NCBI GenBank assembly: GCA_905214675.1
Contig: CAJMMS010000004.1
Span: 7,527-71,526, forward strand
Direction: 5' to 3'
DNA: 64,000 nt
DNA from: an uncultured bacterium
GTDB lineage: Bacteria > Bacillota > Clostridia > Lachnospirales > Lachnospiraceae
Position numbers and translations under genes: made by a program. Positions 45,076-53,637 of the stretch are shown here, piece by piece; position 1 is the first letter of the stretch; each line of letters starts with the position of its first letter. The notes below the pieces were generated by a model that had not been told where the DNA came from, did not search any database, and was given only the letters and a program-made list of their open reading frames with translations.

Positions 45076-47580
45076 TTATTTTACCTTGGATGTCTTTACG
45101 GATACGTTCAGAGTCTGACTCTCTTTGTAAGGACGAACCAGTAAGTAAATGAATGCTACAATAATTGCGATCGCTACGATCGTCCAGATACTGAATCCTG
45201 CTCCTGTGAACAGTCTGCCGATCTGGTTTACTACCAGAGATACCAGATATGCGAAACCACACTGATATCCAACTGCTGTCCAGAACCATTTTGTATTGTT
45301 CATTTCACGTTTGATCGCACCCATAGCTGCGAAGCATGGTGCACACAGCAGGTTGAATGCCAGGAAAGAATATCCGCTTACTGCTGTGAACGCTGCTCCC
45401 ATGGTAGCGTAAACGCTTGCGTCTCCGCCTCCGTAAAGGATACCCAGTGTACCAACAATGTTCTCTTTTGCAACCAGACCTGTAACAGATGCAACGGTTG
45501 CCTGCCAGTTGCCCCATCCCTGCGGAATGAAGATCCAGCAGATTGCTTTACCGATGGTAGCCAGAATACTGTAATCGATCTGGTCTTCAGAAAGCATCTG
45601 GAATTTGCCGTCCACAACTCCAAAGTATGTTGTGAACCATACAGCGATCGTGGATACCAGAATGATGGTACCAGCTTTTTTGATAAATGACCAGCCGCGC
45701 TCCCACATACTTCTCAAAACACTGCCTACCGTCGGCATATGGTATGCCGGAAGCTCCATAACGAACGGAGCCGGATCACCTGCAAACATTTTTGTTTTCT
45801 TCAGGATGATACCGGAGCAGATGATCGCTGCGATACCAAGGAAGTATGCAGATGGTGCTACCCAGGATGCTCCGCCGAAAACTGCCCCTGCAACCATGGC
45901 GATAAACGGAAGTTTTGCACCGCATGGGATAAAGGTTGTTGTCATGATTGTCATACGGCGGTCTCTTTCATTTTCAATCGTACGGGAAGCCATGATTCCC
46001 GGAACACCGCAGCCGGAACCGATCAGCATTGGGATAAAAGACTTACCGGAAAGACCAAATTTACGGAATATACGATCCATGATAAAGGCAACGCGTGCCA
46101 TGTATCCGCATCCTTCCAGGAATGCCAGAAAGATGAACAGGATCAGGATCTGCGGAACGAATCCGAGGACAGCACCAAGACCTGCTACAATACCGTCCAG
46201 GATCAGACCCCTCAGCCAGTCTGCACATCCCACTTTGTCAAGCACGTTCTCGATCAGAACCGGAACACCTGGGATCCATACACCGTAATCTGCCGGATCC
46301 GGGGCAGTGTAATCGTATTTATCCATCGCTGCAACTGCTTCTTTAAAATCTGCACCGGTAGAAGTTACTTCTTCGTCTGCCATGGTCTCTTCATCTACTA
46401 CAGAATACGTTGCTGTATCTGCATCAGAAATGGTTGTTGCAAACTCTGCCAGAGCTGCTTTTGCTGCTGCCGGATCATAATCCTCTGCTTCTGAATCCAG
46501 AGCTGTCTGAACGCTTTCTACGTCTGCGCCCTGCGCGCTTTCATAATCCAGGAAACCATTTACTACTGTTTCTGCATCGCCATATTCATCGGCAACTTCT
46601 GTGTAGGACGCTGTTCCGATACCAAACAGATGCCAGCCATCGCCGAATACACCATCGTTTGCCCAGTCTGTTGCAATCGTACCGACCGTTGTTACAGATA
46701 CAAAGTATACCAGCCACATAACCGCTGCGAAAATCGGCAGTGCCAGCCAGCGGTTTGTTACGATCTTATCAATCTTATCGGAAGTGGTCAGTTTTTCTTT
46801 TCTGTCTTTCTTTAAGCACTCTCCGATAATAGAAGATATGTAAGTATATCTCTCGTTTGTGATAATACTTTCGGTATCATCATCAAATTTCTCTTCCATC
46901 TCAGCGATCTCTTTCGATACATCTACGCTTTTGTTCATCTGATCCTGGATCTTATCATCTTTTTCCAGAAGTTTGATCGCAAAGAATCTTCTCTGTGCAT
47001 CCGGTACTACACCGACCAGTTTGTCTTCTACTCGCTCAATGATCTCCTCTGCATCTTTTGCAAATTCATGAACCGGAATGGAAGTTTTGTTTTTCTGAGC
47101 CAGGGCAACTGCTTTTTCTGCTGCTTTCTGGATTCCGGTACCTTTCAGTGCGGAAATCTCAACTACTTCACAGCCGATCTTCTTACTCAGTTTATCCACA
47201 TAAATTTTATCGCCGGATTTCTCAACGATATCCATCATGTTGACCGCCATGATCACCGGAATACCCAGTTCCAGGATCTGTGTGGACAGATACAGGTTAC
47301 GCTCGATGTTGGTTCCGTCTACGATATTGATGATCGCATCCGGTTTTTCGTTGATCAGATAATTTCTGGCAACCACTTCCTCCAGTGTATATGGAGACAG
47401 AGAATAAATACCAGGTAAGTCCATGATGGTTACATCTTTATGGCCTTTGAGCTTACCTTCCTTTTTCTCAACGGTTACACCAGGCCAGTTTCCCACGAAC
47501 TGGTTAGACCCTGTCAGTGCGTTAAACAGTGTAGTCTTACCACAGTTCGGATTTCCTGCCAATGCAATTTTAATTGACAT
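45076..47580 (-). CDS. feoB: Ferrous iron transport protein B
   Basis: 834-residue inner-membrane Fe(II) transporter. Cytoplasmic G domain: GNPNCGKTTLFNALTG (G1), DLPGIYSLSPYT (G3), NMMD (G4). The GDI helical domain follows. The membrane part has two Gate segments, with GSGCGVPGIMASRTIENERDRR and APCFAAMGAIKREMNNT containing the conserved Cys. About 125 residues of acidic, Ala-rich sequence (about 310-435) sit between the first two membrane helices, a long external loop not usual in FeoB. The ATG at 47580 is preferred to the longer frame. Confidence 0.95.
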   Translation of the reverse strand: MSIKIALAGNPNCGKTTLFNALTGSNQFVGNWPGVTVEKKEGKLKGHKDVTIMDLPGIYSLSPYTLEEVVARNYLINEKPDAIINIVDGTNIERNLYLSTQILELGIPVIMAVNMMDIVEKSGDKIYVDKLSKKIGCEVVEISALKGTGIQKAAEKAVALAQKNKTSIPVHEFAKDAEEIIERVEDKLVGVVPDAQRRFFAIKLLEKDDKIQDQMNKSVDVSKEIAEMEEKFDDDTESIITNERYTYISSIIGECLKKDRKEKLTTSDKIDKIVTNRWLALPIFAAVMWLVYFVSVTTVGTIATDWANDGVFGDGWHLFGIGTASYTEVADEYGDAETVVNGFLDYESAQGADVESVQTALDSEAEDYDPAAAKAALAEFATTISDADTATYSVVDEETMADEEVTSTGADFKEAVAAMDKYDYTAPDPADYGVWIPGVPVLIENVLDKVGCADWLRGLILDGIVAGLGAVLGFVPQILILFIFLAFLEGCGYMARVAFIMDRIFRKFGLSGKSFIPMLIGSGCGVPGIMASRTIENERDRRMTIMTTTFIPCGAKLPFIAMVAGAVFGGASWVAPSAYFLGIAAIICSGIILKKTKMFAGDPAPFVMELPAYHMPTVGSVLRSMWERGWSFIKKAGTIILVSTIAVWFTTYFGVVDGKFQMLSEDQIDYSILATIGKAICWIFIPQGWGNWQATVASVTGLVAKENIVGTLGILYGGGDASVYATMGAAFTAVSGYSFLAFNLLCAPCFAAMGAIKREMNNTKWFWTAVGYQCGFAYLVSLVVNQIGRLFTGAGFSIWTIVAIAIIVAFIYLLVRPYKESQTLNVSVKTSKVK

Positions 47581-47699
47581 ACTTTCCTCCTCTTTCCCCA
47601 AAAAACAATCACCCTTCGGGCTCATTTCTCCGGGGGCTGATTTGCACAGCTTATTTTTATTTGTGCTTGCTTATTTATATTTTGCATCTCTTATTTATG

Positions 47700-47713
47700 T
47701 TAGCATCGCCTAA
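47700..47713. promoter_or_regulatory. TTAG-N6-CTAA site upstream of feoB
   Basis: TTAG (47700-47703), six bases, CTAA (47710-47713), about 120 bp before the feoB start. It lies inside a possible minus-strand promoter (TTTACT, 17 bp, TAACAT), so a bound repressor would block it. It suggests feoB can be transcribed apart from the feoA genes. Confidence 0.5.
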
Positions 47714-47730
47714 TCTATAAGTAAAAAAAA

Positions 47731-47952
47731 TTATTCTACTTCGATCATTTCCGCATCTGCTTTTCTAAGAGATAATTCATAGCCACGAACCGTTACTTCG
47801 ATCGGATCTCCAAGTGGCGCAACTTTTCTTACAAAAACCGTAACACCTTTTGTGATACCCATGTCCATGATTCTTCTTTTGACCGGACCAGCACCGCTCA
47901 GCTTTTTCACCGTTACGGTCTGTCCGCAGGCAACTTCTCTCAATGTTTTCAT
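47731..47952 (-). CDS. feoA: Ferrous iron transport protein A (second copy)
   Basis: 73-residue SH3-like protein that works with FeoB. Typical pattern: KTLREVACGQTVTVKKLSGAG, GITKGVTVFVRKVAPLGDPIEV, and VRGYELSLRKADAEMIEVE at the end. It is the gene next to feoB. Tandem feoA genes are common in Clostridia; the partner copy is at 48005-48217. Confidence 0.93.
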   Translation of the reverse strand: MKTLREVACGQTVTVKKLSGAGPVKRRIMDMGITKGVTVFVRKVAPLGDPIEVTVRGYELSLRKADAEMIEVE

Positions 47953-48004
47953 GTCTGCCTATCCTTCCTTTTTCTGATTTTCTTTCCGGAGATAGCGTCT
48001 GCCA

Positions 48005-48217
48005 TCAGACCATGATCTTATTGGCCATATCTTTGCCAATGGCAACCCTGGAATCTTTTACATTTACGATCAGGTTTCCTTCTATTTCAGAAACAACCGT
48101 CACGGTTCCACCTGTCACAAATCCCAGTTTCTCCAGGAATCTTCTGGTTTCTTCCTTACCTCCGACTTTTTTAATGACATGCGACTCACCTGTGTTTACC
48201 ATCGTTAAAGGCATCAT
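48005..48217 (-). CDS. feoA: Ferrous iron transport protein A (first copy)
   Basis: 70-residue FeoA/DtxR-C-terminal SH3-like protein: MMPLTMVNTGESHVIKKVGG, EETRRFLEKLGFVTGGTVTV, NLIVNVKDSRVAIGKDMANK. GGAGG lies 6 bases before the ATG at 48217; a TTG two codons earlier is too close to it. It is the first gene after the regulated promoter at 48284-48312. Confidence 0.92.
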   Translation of the reverse strand: MMPLTMVNTGESHVIKKVGGKEETRRFLEKLGFVTGGTVTVVSEIEGNLIVNVKDSRVAIGKDMANKIMV

Positions 48218-48281
48218 CTGCAACCTCCCTTTTGTACAAAGTAAGCTTCTTTTTCCAAGCTCCTTTTCTTTTTCTTCACGG

Positions 48282-48312
48282 TTAGTATATGCTAATACTC
48301 ATTAGCTGTCAA
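48282..48312 (-). promoter_or_regulatory. feo promoter with overlapping operator
   Basis: Minus strand TTGACA (48312-48307) and TATACT (48289-48284), 17 bp apart. On the plus strand TTAG (48282), CTAA (48292) and TTAG (48302) alternate with 6-base gaps, an exact 10-bp period. They form two overlapping inverted repeats that cover the -10 and spacer. Iron-dependent repression, perhaps by the Fur-like protein at 44438, is inferred. Confidence 0.75.
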
Positions 48313-48472
48313 CAACTTTTTTCCAGTTTTTATTGATAAAATTTTCTCATCAAGCATTTTTATCAATATTTATTTCTCAAGAACGCCCAAGATGAACGTA
48401 CGTGAGTTTTTCATAGCTATTCCCTCCGCACAGAAAAGTATTCAAGTCGAACGCACGTGAGACTTGGCACGC

Positions 48473-48620
48473 GATTCTGGTCAGCTTTGCTGACATTTAC
48501 CTAACAGAATCGCTGTGCATTCTCGCGGAGCGTTTATCTTAGTCGGAGATTGCACTCCCACTAAGACAAATTTGTTGCTCACCACTTATAGAAGTGAGAG
48601 TCTTCTCCGACTAAGATAAA
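48473..48620. repeat. Structured intergenic region with perfect inverted repeats
   Basis: GCGATTCTG/CAGAATCGC (48473-48515) is followed by a 15-bp perfect inverted repeat (48537-48551 with 48606-48620, ends TATCTTAGTCGG and CCGACTAAGATA) that encloses a small CTCAC/GTGAG hairpin. No coding frame is convincing from 48313 to 48721. Confidence 0.7.
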
Positions 48621-48623
48621 AAA

Positions 48624-48697
48624 ACAGAGTCACCATAACGTAGCATGCTTTCAGGAAAACCAGAAAAACATGTGTGTCATGCGCTCTGTTTTTATCC
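48624..48697 (-). terminator. Possible terminator after the P1B ATPase gene
   Basis: Minus strand AAAAACAGAGCG and the later GACTCTGTTTTTTT pair as an outer stem with a long loop, ending in a T7 run. The long loop lowers confidence. Confidence 0.5.
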
Positions 48698-48721
48698 GAT
48701 GTTTTCACATCGTAACTTCTT

Positions 48722-50809
48722 TTATTCTGATTCGTCCAGCAGGTTCTTCATACTCTGCAGTCCGATCACCAGCGTAGATGTATTGTGCAGCAGTGCGGAT
48801 GTTGTAGGTGGAAGTACGCCTGCCACGCCGCATACGATCAGTCCGGTATTGAATCCGACAATAATCCGGTAGTTCCTGCGGATACGCTGCATCAGTGCAT
48901 CACTCAGTCTCTTGAGTTTGACGATCTCTTTGAGGTCGTCTGCACCAACAGTGATATCTGCCACTTCCCTTGCGATCTCTGCTCCTTCGCTGATCGCAAT
49001 GCCGACATCTGCTGCAGACAGTGCCGGTGAGTCGTTGATGCCATCGCCGATCATGATAACTTTGCGTCCTGCCTGTTTTTCCCTTTCAACAAAGCTTGCT
49101 TTGTCTTCCGGAAGTACTTCAGAATAATATTCATCGACTCCGACACGTTTTGCGATCGCTTTCGCGGTACGGTCACTGTCGCCGGTCATCATAACGATCT
49201 TGGAAAGTCCTGCTTCATGCAGTTGTTCAACCACCTGGGCGGCTTCTTTTCGAAGCGGGTCTTCAATGCAGATCACGGCTGCAAGCTCGTTCTGGATTGC
49301 CAGATACAGGTGAGAATATTCTTCCGGCAGGTTTTCGAATCTTTCTTCCATGCCTTCCGGTATCGTGCACTTCTCATCCTCAAAAATGAAGTGATGGCTT
49401 CCAATCACGGCTTTTTTGCCCTCGATCGTAGTGGAAATACCATGTGCCACGATATACTCTACTTTTGTATGCATCTCTTCGTGATCCAGATGTCTTTCTT
49501 TTGCTGCATTTACCACTGCCTTTGCCATAGAATGAGGGAAATGCTCCTCCAGGCAGGCTGCGATGCGAAGCAGCTCATCTTCACTGTATCCGTTGAAAGA
49601 GATCACCTCTGCAACGGTCGGTTTCGCCTCGGTAAGCGTTCCGGTCTTGTCAAATACGATGGTGTCTGCTTCTGCCACTGCTTCCAGGAATTTACCTCCC
49701 TTGACTGTGATCTTGAAGCTTCCTGCCTCGCGGATCGCAGAAAGAACGGATACCGGCATTGCCAGTTTCAGTGCACAGGAGAAATCCACCATCAGTACAG
49801 AGAGAGCCTTGGTCACATTTCTGGTAAAAAGCCAGGTAAGGGCGGTTCCTGCAAGTGTATACGGAACCAGCTTGTCTGCCAGATGCTCTGCCTTGCTCTC
49901 CAGTCCGGATTTCAGTTTTTCAGACTCTTCGATCATGGCTGCGATCTTCTCGTACCGGCTTGATCCGCCTGCTTTGCGGACAAGGACCGTGATCTCGCCT
50001 TCTTCTACGACAGTCCCTGCAAATACCGTATTCCCGGCTGTTTTGCGTACCGGTGCAGACTCTCCTGTCAGAGAAGCCTGATTGAGCATCGCCTCTCCGT
50101 CCGATACGGTTCCGTCAAACGGAACCACATTGCCCATATGTACCACGATCTGATCATTTTCTCTAATCCTGGATGCGGATACGAGCACTTCCTGGCCGGA
50201 TGCCTCTTTTATCCATACTTTATCTACATTCAGTGACATCGTCCTTGCCAGATCATCAACGGATTTCTTGTGTGTCCACTCTTCTAACAGTTCTCCGATG
50301 CCAAGCAGGAACATGATCGAACCTGCGGTCGCCGTGTCACCACGCAGTACAGAAACTCCGATGGCTGTTCCATCCAGTACCGGAACTTCAATCTTGCCTT
50401 TTGCAAGTGTCTGAATTCCCTTCCAGATATATTTGATTGAGCAGAAACCGGTGTAAGCTGCGGCGATCGGTGCCGGCAGAAATACTTTTCTTCCGTAATG
50501 GAACAGAACTTTATTGACCAGTTTTTCCTGATACTGGGAATTCAGTTCTCTTCCGGAATGTTCCAGCATGCCATCCGGAACTTTTACATCTTTGCAGCGA
50601 TAGGCAGCTACCTTCTTTAATAAAGTACTGCGTTCTCCCTGATAACAGATCACTGCATCCGCGGTACGTTCATATACAACCGCTTTTGTTACCTGAGGCA
50701 GCTCTTCCAGATAATACTGGAAAAGATCTGCCTCTTTATAAGACAGACGTTTCGCCTCCATATGGATACGGATTCTGCCTCTTATCTCGTGTTTAATTCT
50801 GAATTTCAA
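48722..50809 (-). CDS. P1B-type ATPase with FSC metal motif, FezB-like
   Basis: 695-residue heavy-metal P-type ATPase. Phosphorylation site VFDKTGTLTEAKP, actuator LTGESAPV and hinge GDGINDSPALSAADVG are intact. The membrane metal motif, normally CPC or SPC before ALGLA, reads FSCALKLAMP, and the HP locus is EEHFPHSMAKA. The N-terminus lacks a CxxC domain but has a basic stretch HEIRGRIRIHM. An SCA motif with an Arg-rich N-terminus fits, from memory, the P1B-6 (FezB) ATPases of ferrosomes rather than copper pumps. TTG start. The DUF6110 gene ends 14 bp upstream. Confidence 0.8.
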   Translation of the reverse strand: MKFRIKHEIRGRIRIHMEAKRLSYKEADLFQYYLEELPQVTKAVVYERTADAVICYQGERSTLLKKVAAYRCKDVKVPDGMLEHSGRELNSQYQEKLVNKVLFHYGRKVFLPAPIAAAYTGFCSIKYIWKGIQTLAKGKIEVPVLDGTAIGVSVLRGDTATAGSIMFLLGIGELLEEWTHKKSVDDLARTMSLNVDKVWIKEASGQEVLVSASRIRENDQIVVHMGNVVPFDGTVSDGEAMLNQASLTGESAPVRKTAGNTVFAGTVVEEGEITVLVRKAGGSSRYEKIAAMIEESEKLKSGLESKAEHLADKLVPYTLAGTALTWLFTRNVTKALSVLMVDFSCALKLAMPVSVLSAIREAGSFKITVKGGKFLEAVAEADTIVFDKTGTLTEAKPTVAEVISFNGYSEDELLRIAACLEEHFPHSMAKAVVNAAKERHLDHEEMHTKVEYIVAHGISTTIEGKKAVIGSHHFIFEDEKCTIPEGMEERFENLPEEYSHLYLAIQNELAAVICIEDPLRKEAAQVVEQLHEAGLSKIVMMTGDSDRTAKAIAKRVGVDEYYSEVLPEDKASFVEREKQAGRKVIMIGDGINDSPALSAADVGIAISEGAEIAREVADITVGADDLKEIVKLKRLSDALMQRIRRNYRIIVGFNTGLIVCGVAGVLPPTTSALLHNTSTLVIGLQSMKNLLDESE

Positions 50810-50823
50810 TCTTCCTCAAACCT

Positions 50824-51189
50824 CTATTCTGCAGTTTCCTCTGTGGCTTCTTCCGCTGCTTCTTCTGTTTCCGCTTCTGCTTCTTCAGCCTCTGCTTCCA
50901 CTTCATCCTCTACTTCTTTTAAATCTTCATCATCATAAACCGCTTCTTTTGCCGCACGCTCTTCATTGATCTGTTTTGCTTCTTCGTAGATGTCACCTGC
51001 ATTTTCCTGAACTTTCGTTACGGTCTGCATAACGCACTCTTTTGCACGAAGTACTGCTGCAGTAACGTTTGTGTAAAGTTTCTTTGCATCGTTGCTGGAC
51101 AGTGCTTTAATACCAGCTGTACCAAAAGCAACACCTGCTGCAAAAATTCCTGTTTTTTTCCAATCTGCGTTTTTTAAACATTTAAACAT
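50824..51189 (-). CDS. DUF6110 family membrane protein, FezA-like
   Basis: 121 residues. One Gly/Ala-rich membrane helix (TGIFAAGVAFGTAGIKAL, about 13-30), a helical middle with Ala/Lys/Gln that may be amphipathic, and a strongly acidic Glu/Ala tail of about 40 residues. AGGAGG lies 9 bases before the ATG. It directly precedes the P1B ATPase gene, the same pairing as fezA-fezB. Small membrane partner proteins of this size are part of ferrosome loci; identity is inferred from context and topology, not from a strong motif. Confidence 0.7.
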   Translation of the reverse strand: MFKCLKNADWKKTGIFAAGVAFGTAGIKALSSNDAKKLYTNVTAAVLRAKECVMQTVTKVQENAGDIYEEAKQINEERAAKEAVYDDEDLKEVEDEVEAEAEEAEAETEEAAEEATEETAE

Positions 51190-51301
51190 TCTTTTGTACC
51201 TCCTGGTTTTGTTTTGTTTTTGGATTTCCCTGTATTATATCACTTGTTTTTTTGCATGACTATTCAATTTTCTTTATTGATATTTTTTGTCAATAAGGAT
51301 T

Positions 51302-51664
51302 TTACTGCTTTTTGCAGGTTCCAGGATCATAGCCGCTGCGTCTGACGATATCCCTGATCTCCTGTATGCTGATCTGCTCTTTTGCATAGACTTGTGCTTT
51401 TTTCTGCTTCAGATTTACTTTTGCATAAAACCCTTTCTTTTCATTAAAAGCATTCTCCACTCTCTTTTTGCACTGGTTACAGGTCATACCCTCCACTTCC
51501 ACTTCATAATGGTATGGATAATGAGAGACATCGGTATCCTCTGCTTTTACTTTTTTCACATCATCACCGGTTCCGCAGCAGCCGTTTGAAACACGTTTCA
51601 TGGAACTGCGGATCCCAAAGAAGCAGACTACAGCTAAAATGGCACAGATAATAATGGTTGACAT
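51302..51664 (-). CDS. Membrane-anchored HMA-domain protein
   Basis: 120 residues. An N-terminal membrane helix (TIIICAILAVVCFFGIRSSM), a short linker with CCGTGDD, then a heavy-metal-associated domain with EGMTCNQCKKRVENAF and KKAQVYAKEQISIQEIRDIV. HMA domains pass soft metals to P1B ATPases. The ATG at 51664 (MSTIIICAIL) is chosen because AGGAG lies 8 bases before it; the one at 51670 is too close and the frame to 51751 would overlap tcdA. It is the first gene of the ATPase set. Confidence 0.85.
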   Translation of the reverse strand: MSTIIICAILAVVCFFGIRSSMKRVSNGCCGTGDDVKKVKAEDTDVSHYPYHYEVEVEGMTCNQCKKRVENAFNEKKGFYAKVNLKQKKAQVYAKEQISIQEIRDIVRRSGYDPGTCKKQ

Positions 51665-51707
51665 ATACATTTCTCCTGACGTAACGCTGAAAAATTGATA
51701 ATCTTTT

Positions 51708-52487
51708 TCACTTCTTTTTGCGTCTGTTTTCTTCGCCAAATGCGATGTCATTTACGATCTCACCTGCCATGATCAGTCCCATGACAGACGGTGTAAAGGC
51801 CGTACTTCCAGGGATCGCCCTGCGGTCGGTACACTTTCTTAGTACACCCGGCGGGCAGACGCAGTGTTCCTTGCAGCTGATCGACATATCTTCAATCGGA
51901 GTACGTGCCTTTTCTTTGGAATATACGACTTTCAGGCTGTCTACTTTTCGTTTTTTCAATTCTCGTCTCATGACTTTTGCCAGCGGGCAGACAGATGTCT
52001 CGTAAATATCTGCCACTTCAAACAATTCCGGATGGATCTTGTTGCCGGCTCCCATTGCCGAGATGACCGGCACACCTGCCTCTTTCGCTGCCATGACAAT
52101 GTCAATCTTTGCCGTCACGGTGTCAACGGCATCTACCACGTATGTGCAGGCCGCAAAATCGATCAGATCACGCTGATCCGGCAGATAAAAGCAGTTGTGC
52201 ATATGGATCTCTGCATGCGGATTGATCTCCAGAATACGGTCTCGCATGACTTCTACCTTGTGTTTTCCGATGGTTTTTCTGGTCGCAATGATCTGACGGT
52301 TCAGATTCGTCAGGCAGACCTTGTCATCATCGATTAGATCAAAGGTACCGATCCCGCTTCTCGCCAGTGCTTCTGCCGTATAACCGCCGACTCCGCCAAG
52401 CCCGAAAATCGCAACTCTTGCATTTGCCAGTCGTTCCATTGCCTCTTTTCCATAAAGAAGCTCTGTTCTCGAAAACTGATTTAACAT
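51708..52487 (-). CDS. tcdA: tRNA threonylcarbamoyladenosine dehydratase
   Basis: ThiF/E1-like enzyme that cyclises t6A37 of tRNA to ct6A using ATP. Rossmann ATP site GLGGVGGYTAEALARSG near residue 30, DDDKVCLTNLNRQI, the catalytic-type DAVDTVTAKIDIV and SAMGAGNKIHP. A Cys-rich CKEHCVCPPGVLRKC region precedes the C-terminus. 259 residues. It overlaps the rhodanese-TtcA gene by 7 bp, making a tRNA-modification pair. Confidence 0.93.
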   Translation of the reverse strand: MLNQFSRTELLYGKEAMERLANARVAIFGLGGVGGYTAEALARSGIGTFDLIDDDKVCLTNLNRQIIATRKTIGKHKVEVMRDRILEINPHAEIHMHNCFYLPDQRDLIDFAACTYVVDAVDTVTAKIDIVMAAKEAGVPVISAMGAGNKIHPELFEVADIYETSVCPLAKVMRRELKKRKVDSLKVVYSKEKARTPIEDMSISCKEHCVCPPGVLRKCTDRRAIPGSTAFTPSVMGLIMAGEIVNDIAFGEENRRKKK

Positions 52488-53620
52488 GATTCATAATCCT
52501 CCAAAAATGAATGTTTGACTCCGTTTTTCTTATACGCCACAACGGTGTCCAGATTTACGTTCTCTATACTGCGGAAAATATTGGTCTCCACATAAGGATT
52601 GACCTTTTTCATTTCCGCGATCATATGCTTGATCTCCATACGCTTTGATGCACTTTCCCCGTTTGGTCTGCAGGTGGTACAGGTATCGGTGAATCTGCAT
52701 GCACACTGGATAAAATGCAGACTGTTGTAGTCTCTCCAGTGTTTGATATCCCCCTCGCGGATCAGATAGAGCGGGCGGATCAGCTCCATGCCCTCAAAAT
52801 GGATGCTGTGAAGTTTCGGCATCATGGTCTGCACCTGGCCGCCGTAGAGCATTCCCATCAGGATCGTCTCGATCACATCGTCAAAATGATGTCCCAGTGC
52901 GATCTTGTTGCAGCCAAGTTCTTTTGCTTTGCTGTAAAGATAGCCGCGTCGCATTCTTGCACAGAGATAGCACGGTGATTTTTCAATATTATAGACTGCT
53001 TCGAAAATGTTCGTCTCAAAAATCGTCAGCGGAATGTTTAAGATTTTTGCATTCTGCTCGATGATCTGACGGTTGCGTTCGTTATAGCCAGGATCCATCA
53101 CAAGATAGACCACTTCAAACGGAAATTTGTGATGACGCTGAAGTTCCTGGAACAGTTTTGCCATCAGCATGGAATCCTTTCCGCCGGAAATACAGACCGC
53201 GATCTTATCCCCTTCCTGAACAAGCTGATATTCATTGATCGCTTTTGTAAATTTGCTGAAAATGGATTTGTGGAATTTCTTGCGGATACTCTTCTCGATA
53301 TCCTCATTTCTTGCCGTCTCCTGGAAATGGTTCAGCAGCCATTTGTCATAACCGCCTTCCAGATTGCAGGCATCAAATCCAAGCCCGCAAAGCAGTTCTG
53401 CCTGGTCGGTGCTGATGACACCGCTCTGGCAGTAGACAATAATCTTCTTGTCTGTCGGAAGTTCTTCTTTTCGATCGATCAGCTCATCTGCCGGAATATT
53501 GAGAGCATCTTTTAAATGTCCATGATCAAAAGCTTCGACGCTTCGGATATCCAGCAGCTGATACGTTTCCTGTTCCATATTTTCAAGCTCTGTAAGAGAG
53601 CAGCTTTTTGTATTTTCCAA
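52481..53620 (-). CDS. Rhodanese domain fused to TtcA-like tRNA thiolation enzyme
   Basis: 379 residues. Residues 1-100 form a rhodanese domain with active Cys in VYCQSGVISTDQ and DIRSVEAFDHGH. Residues 120-370 form a PP-loop ATPase (CISGGKDSMLMAKL) of the TtcA/TilS group, with the CxxC of SPCYLCARMRR and Cys near CACRFTDTCTTC. TtcA makes 2-thiocytidine-32 in tRNA with an iron-sulfur cluster; the rhodanese may hand over sulfur within one chain. TTG start, 6 bases after AGGAGA. It overlaps tcdA and follows hydE by 17 bp. Confidence 0.85.
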   Translation of the reverse strand: MENTKSCSLTELENMEQETYQLLDIRSVEAFDHGHLKDALNIPADELIDRKEELPTDKKIIVYCQSGVISTDQAELLCGLGFDACNLEGGYDKWLLNHFQETARNEDIEKSIRKKFHKSIFSKFTKAINEYQLVQEGDKIAVCISGGKDSMLMAKLFQELQRHHKFPFEVVYLVMDPGYNERNRQIIEQNAKILNIPLTIFETNIFEAVYNIEKSPCYLCARMRRGYLYSKAKELGCNKIALGHHFDDVIETILMGMLYGGQVQTMMPKLHSIHFEGMELIRPLYLIREGDIKHWRDYNSLHFIQCACRFTDTCTTCRPNGESASKRMEIKHMIAEMKKVNPYVETNIFRSIENVNLDTVVAYKKNGVKHSFLEDYESC

Positions 53621-53637
53621 TGTTTTTCTCCTGTCTT

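Noticed and set aside
48722..50809. Copper exporter annotation for the 695-residue P1B ATPase
   Set aside because: The CPC motif and N-terminal CxxC domains are absent; a clear CopA is present at 57502-60069.
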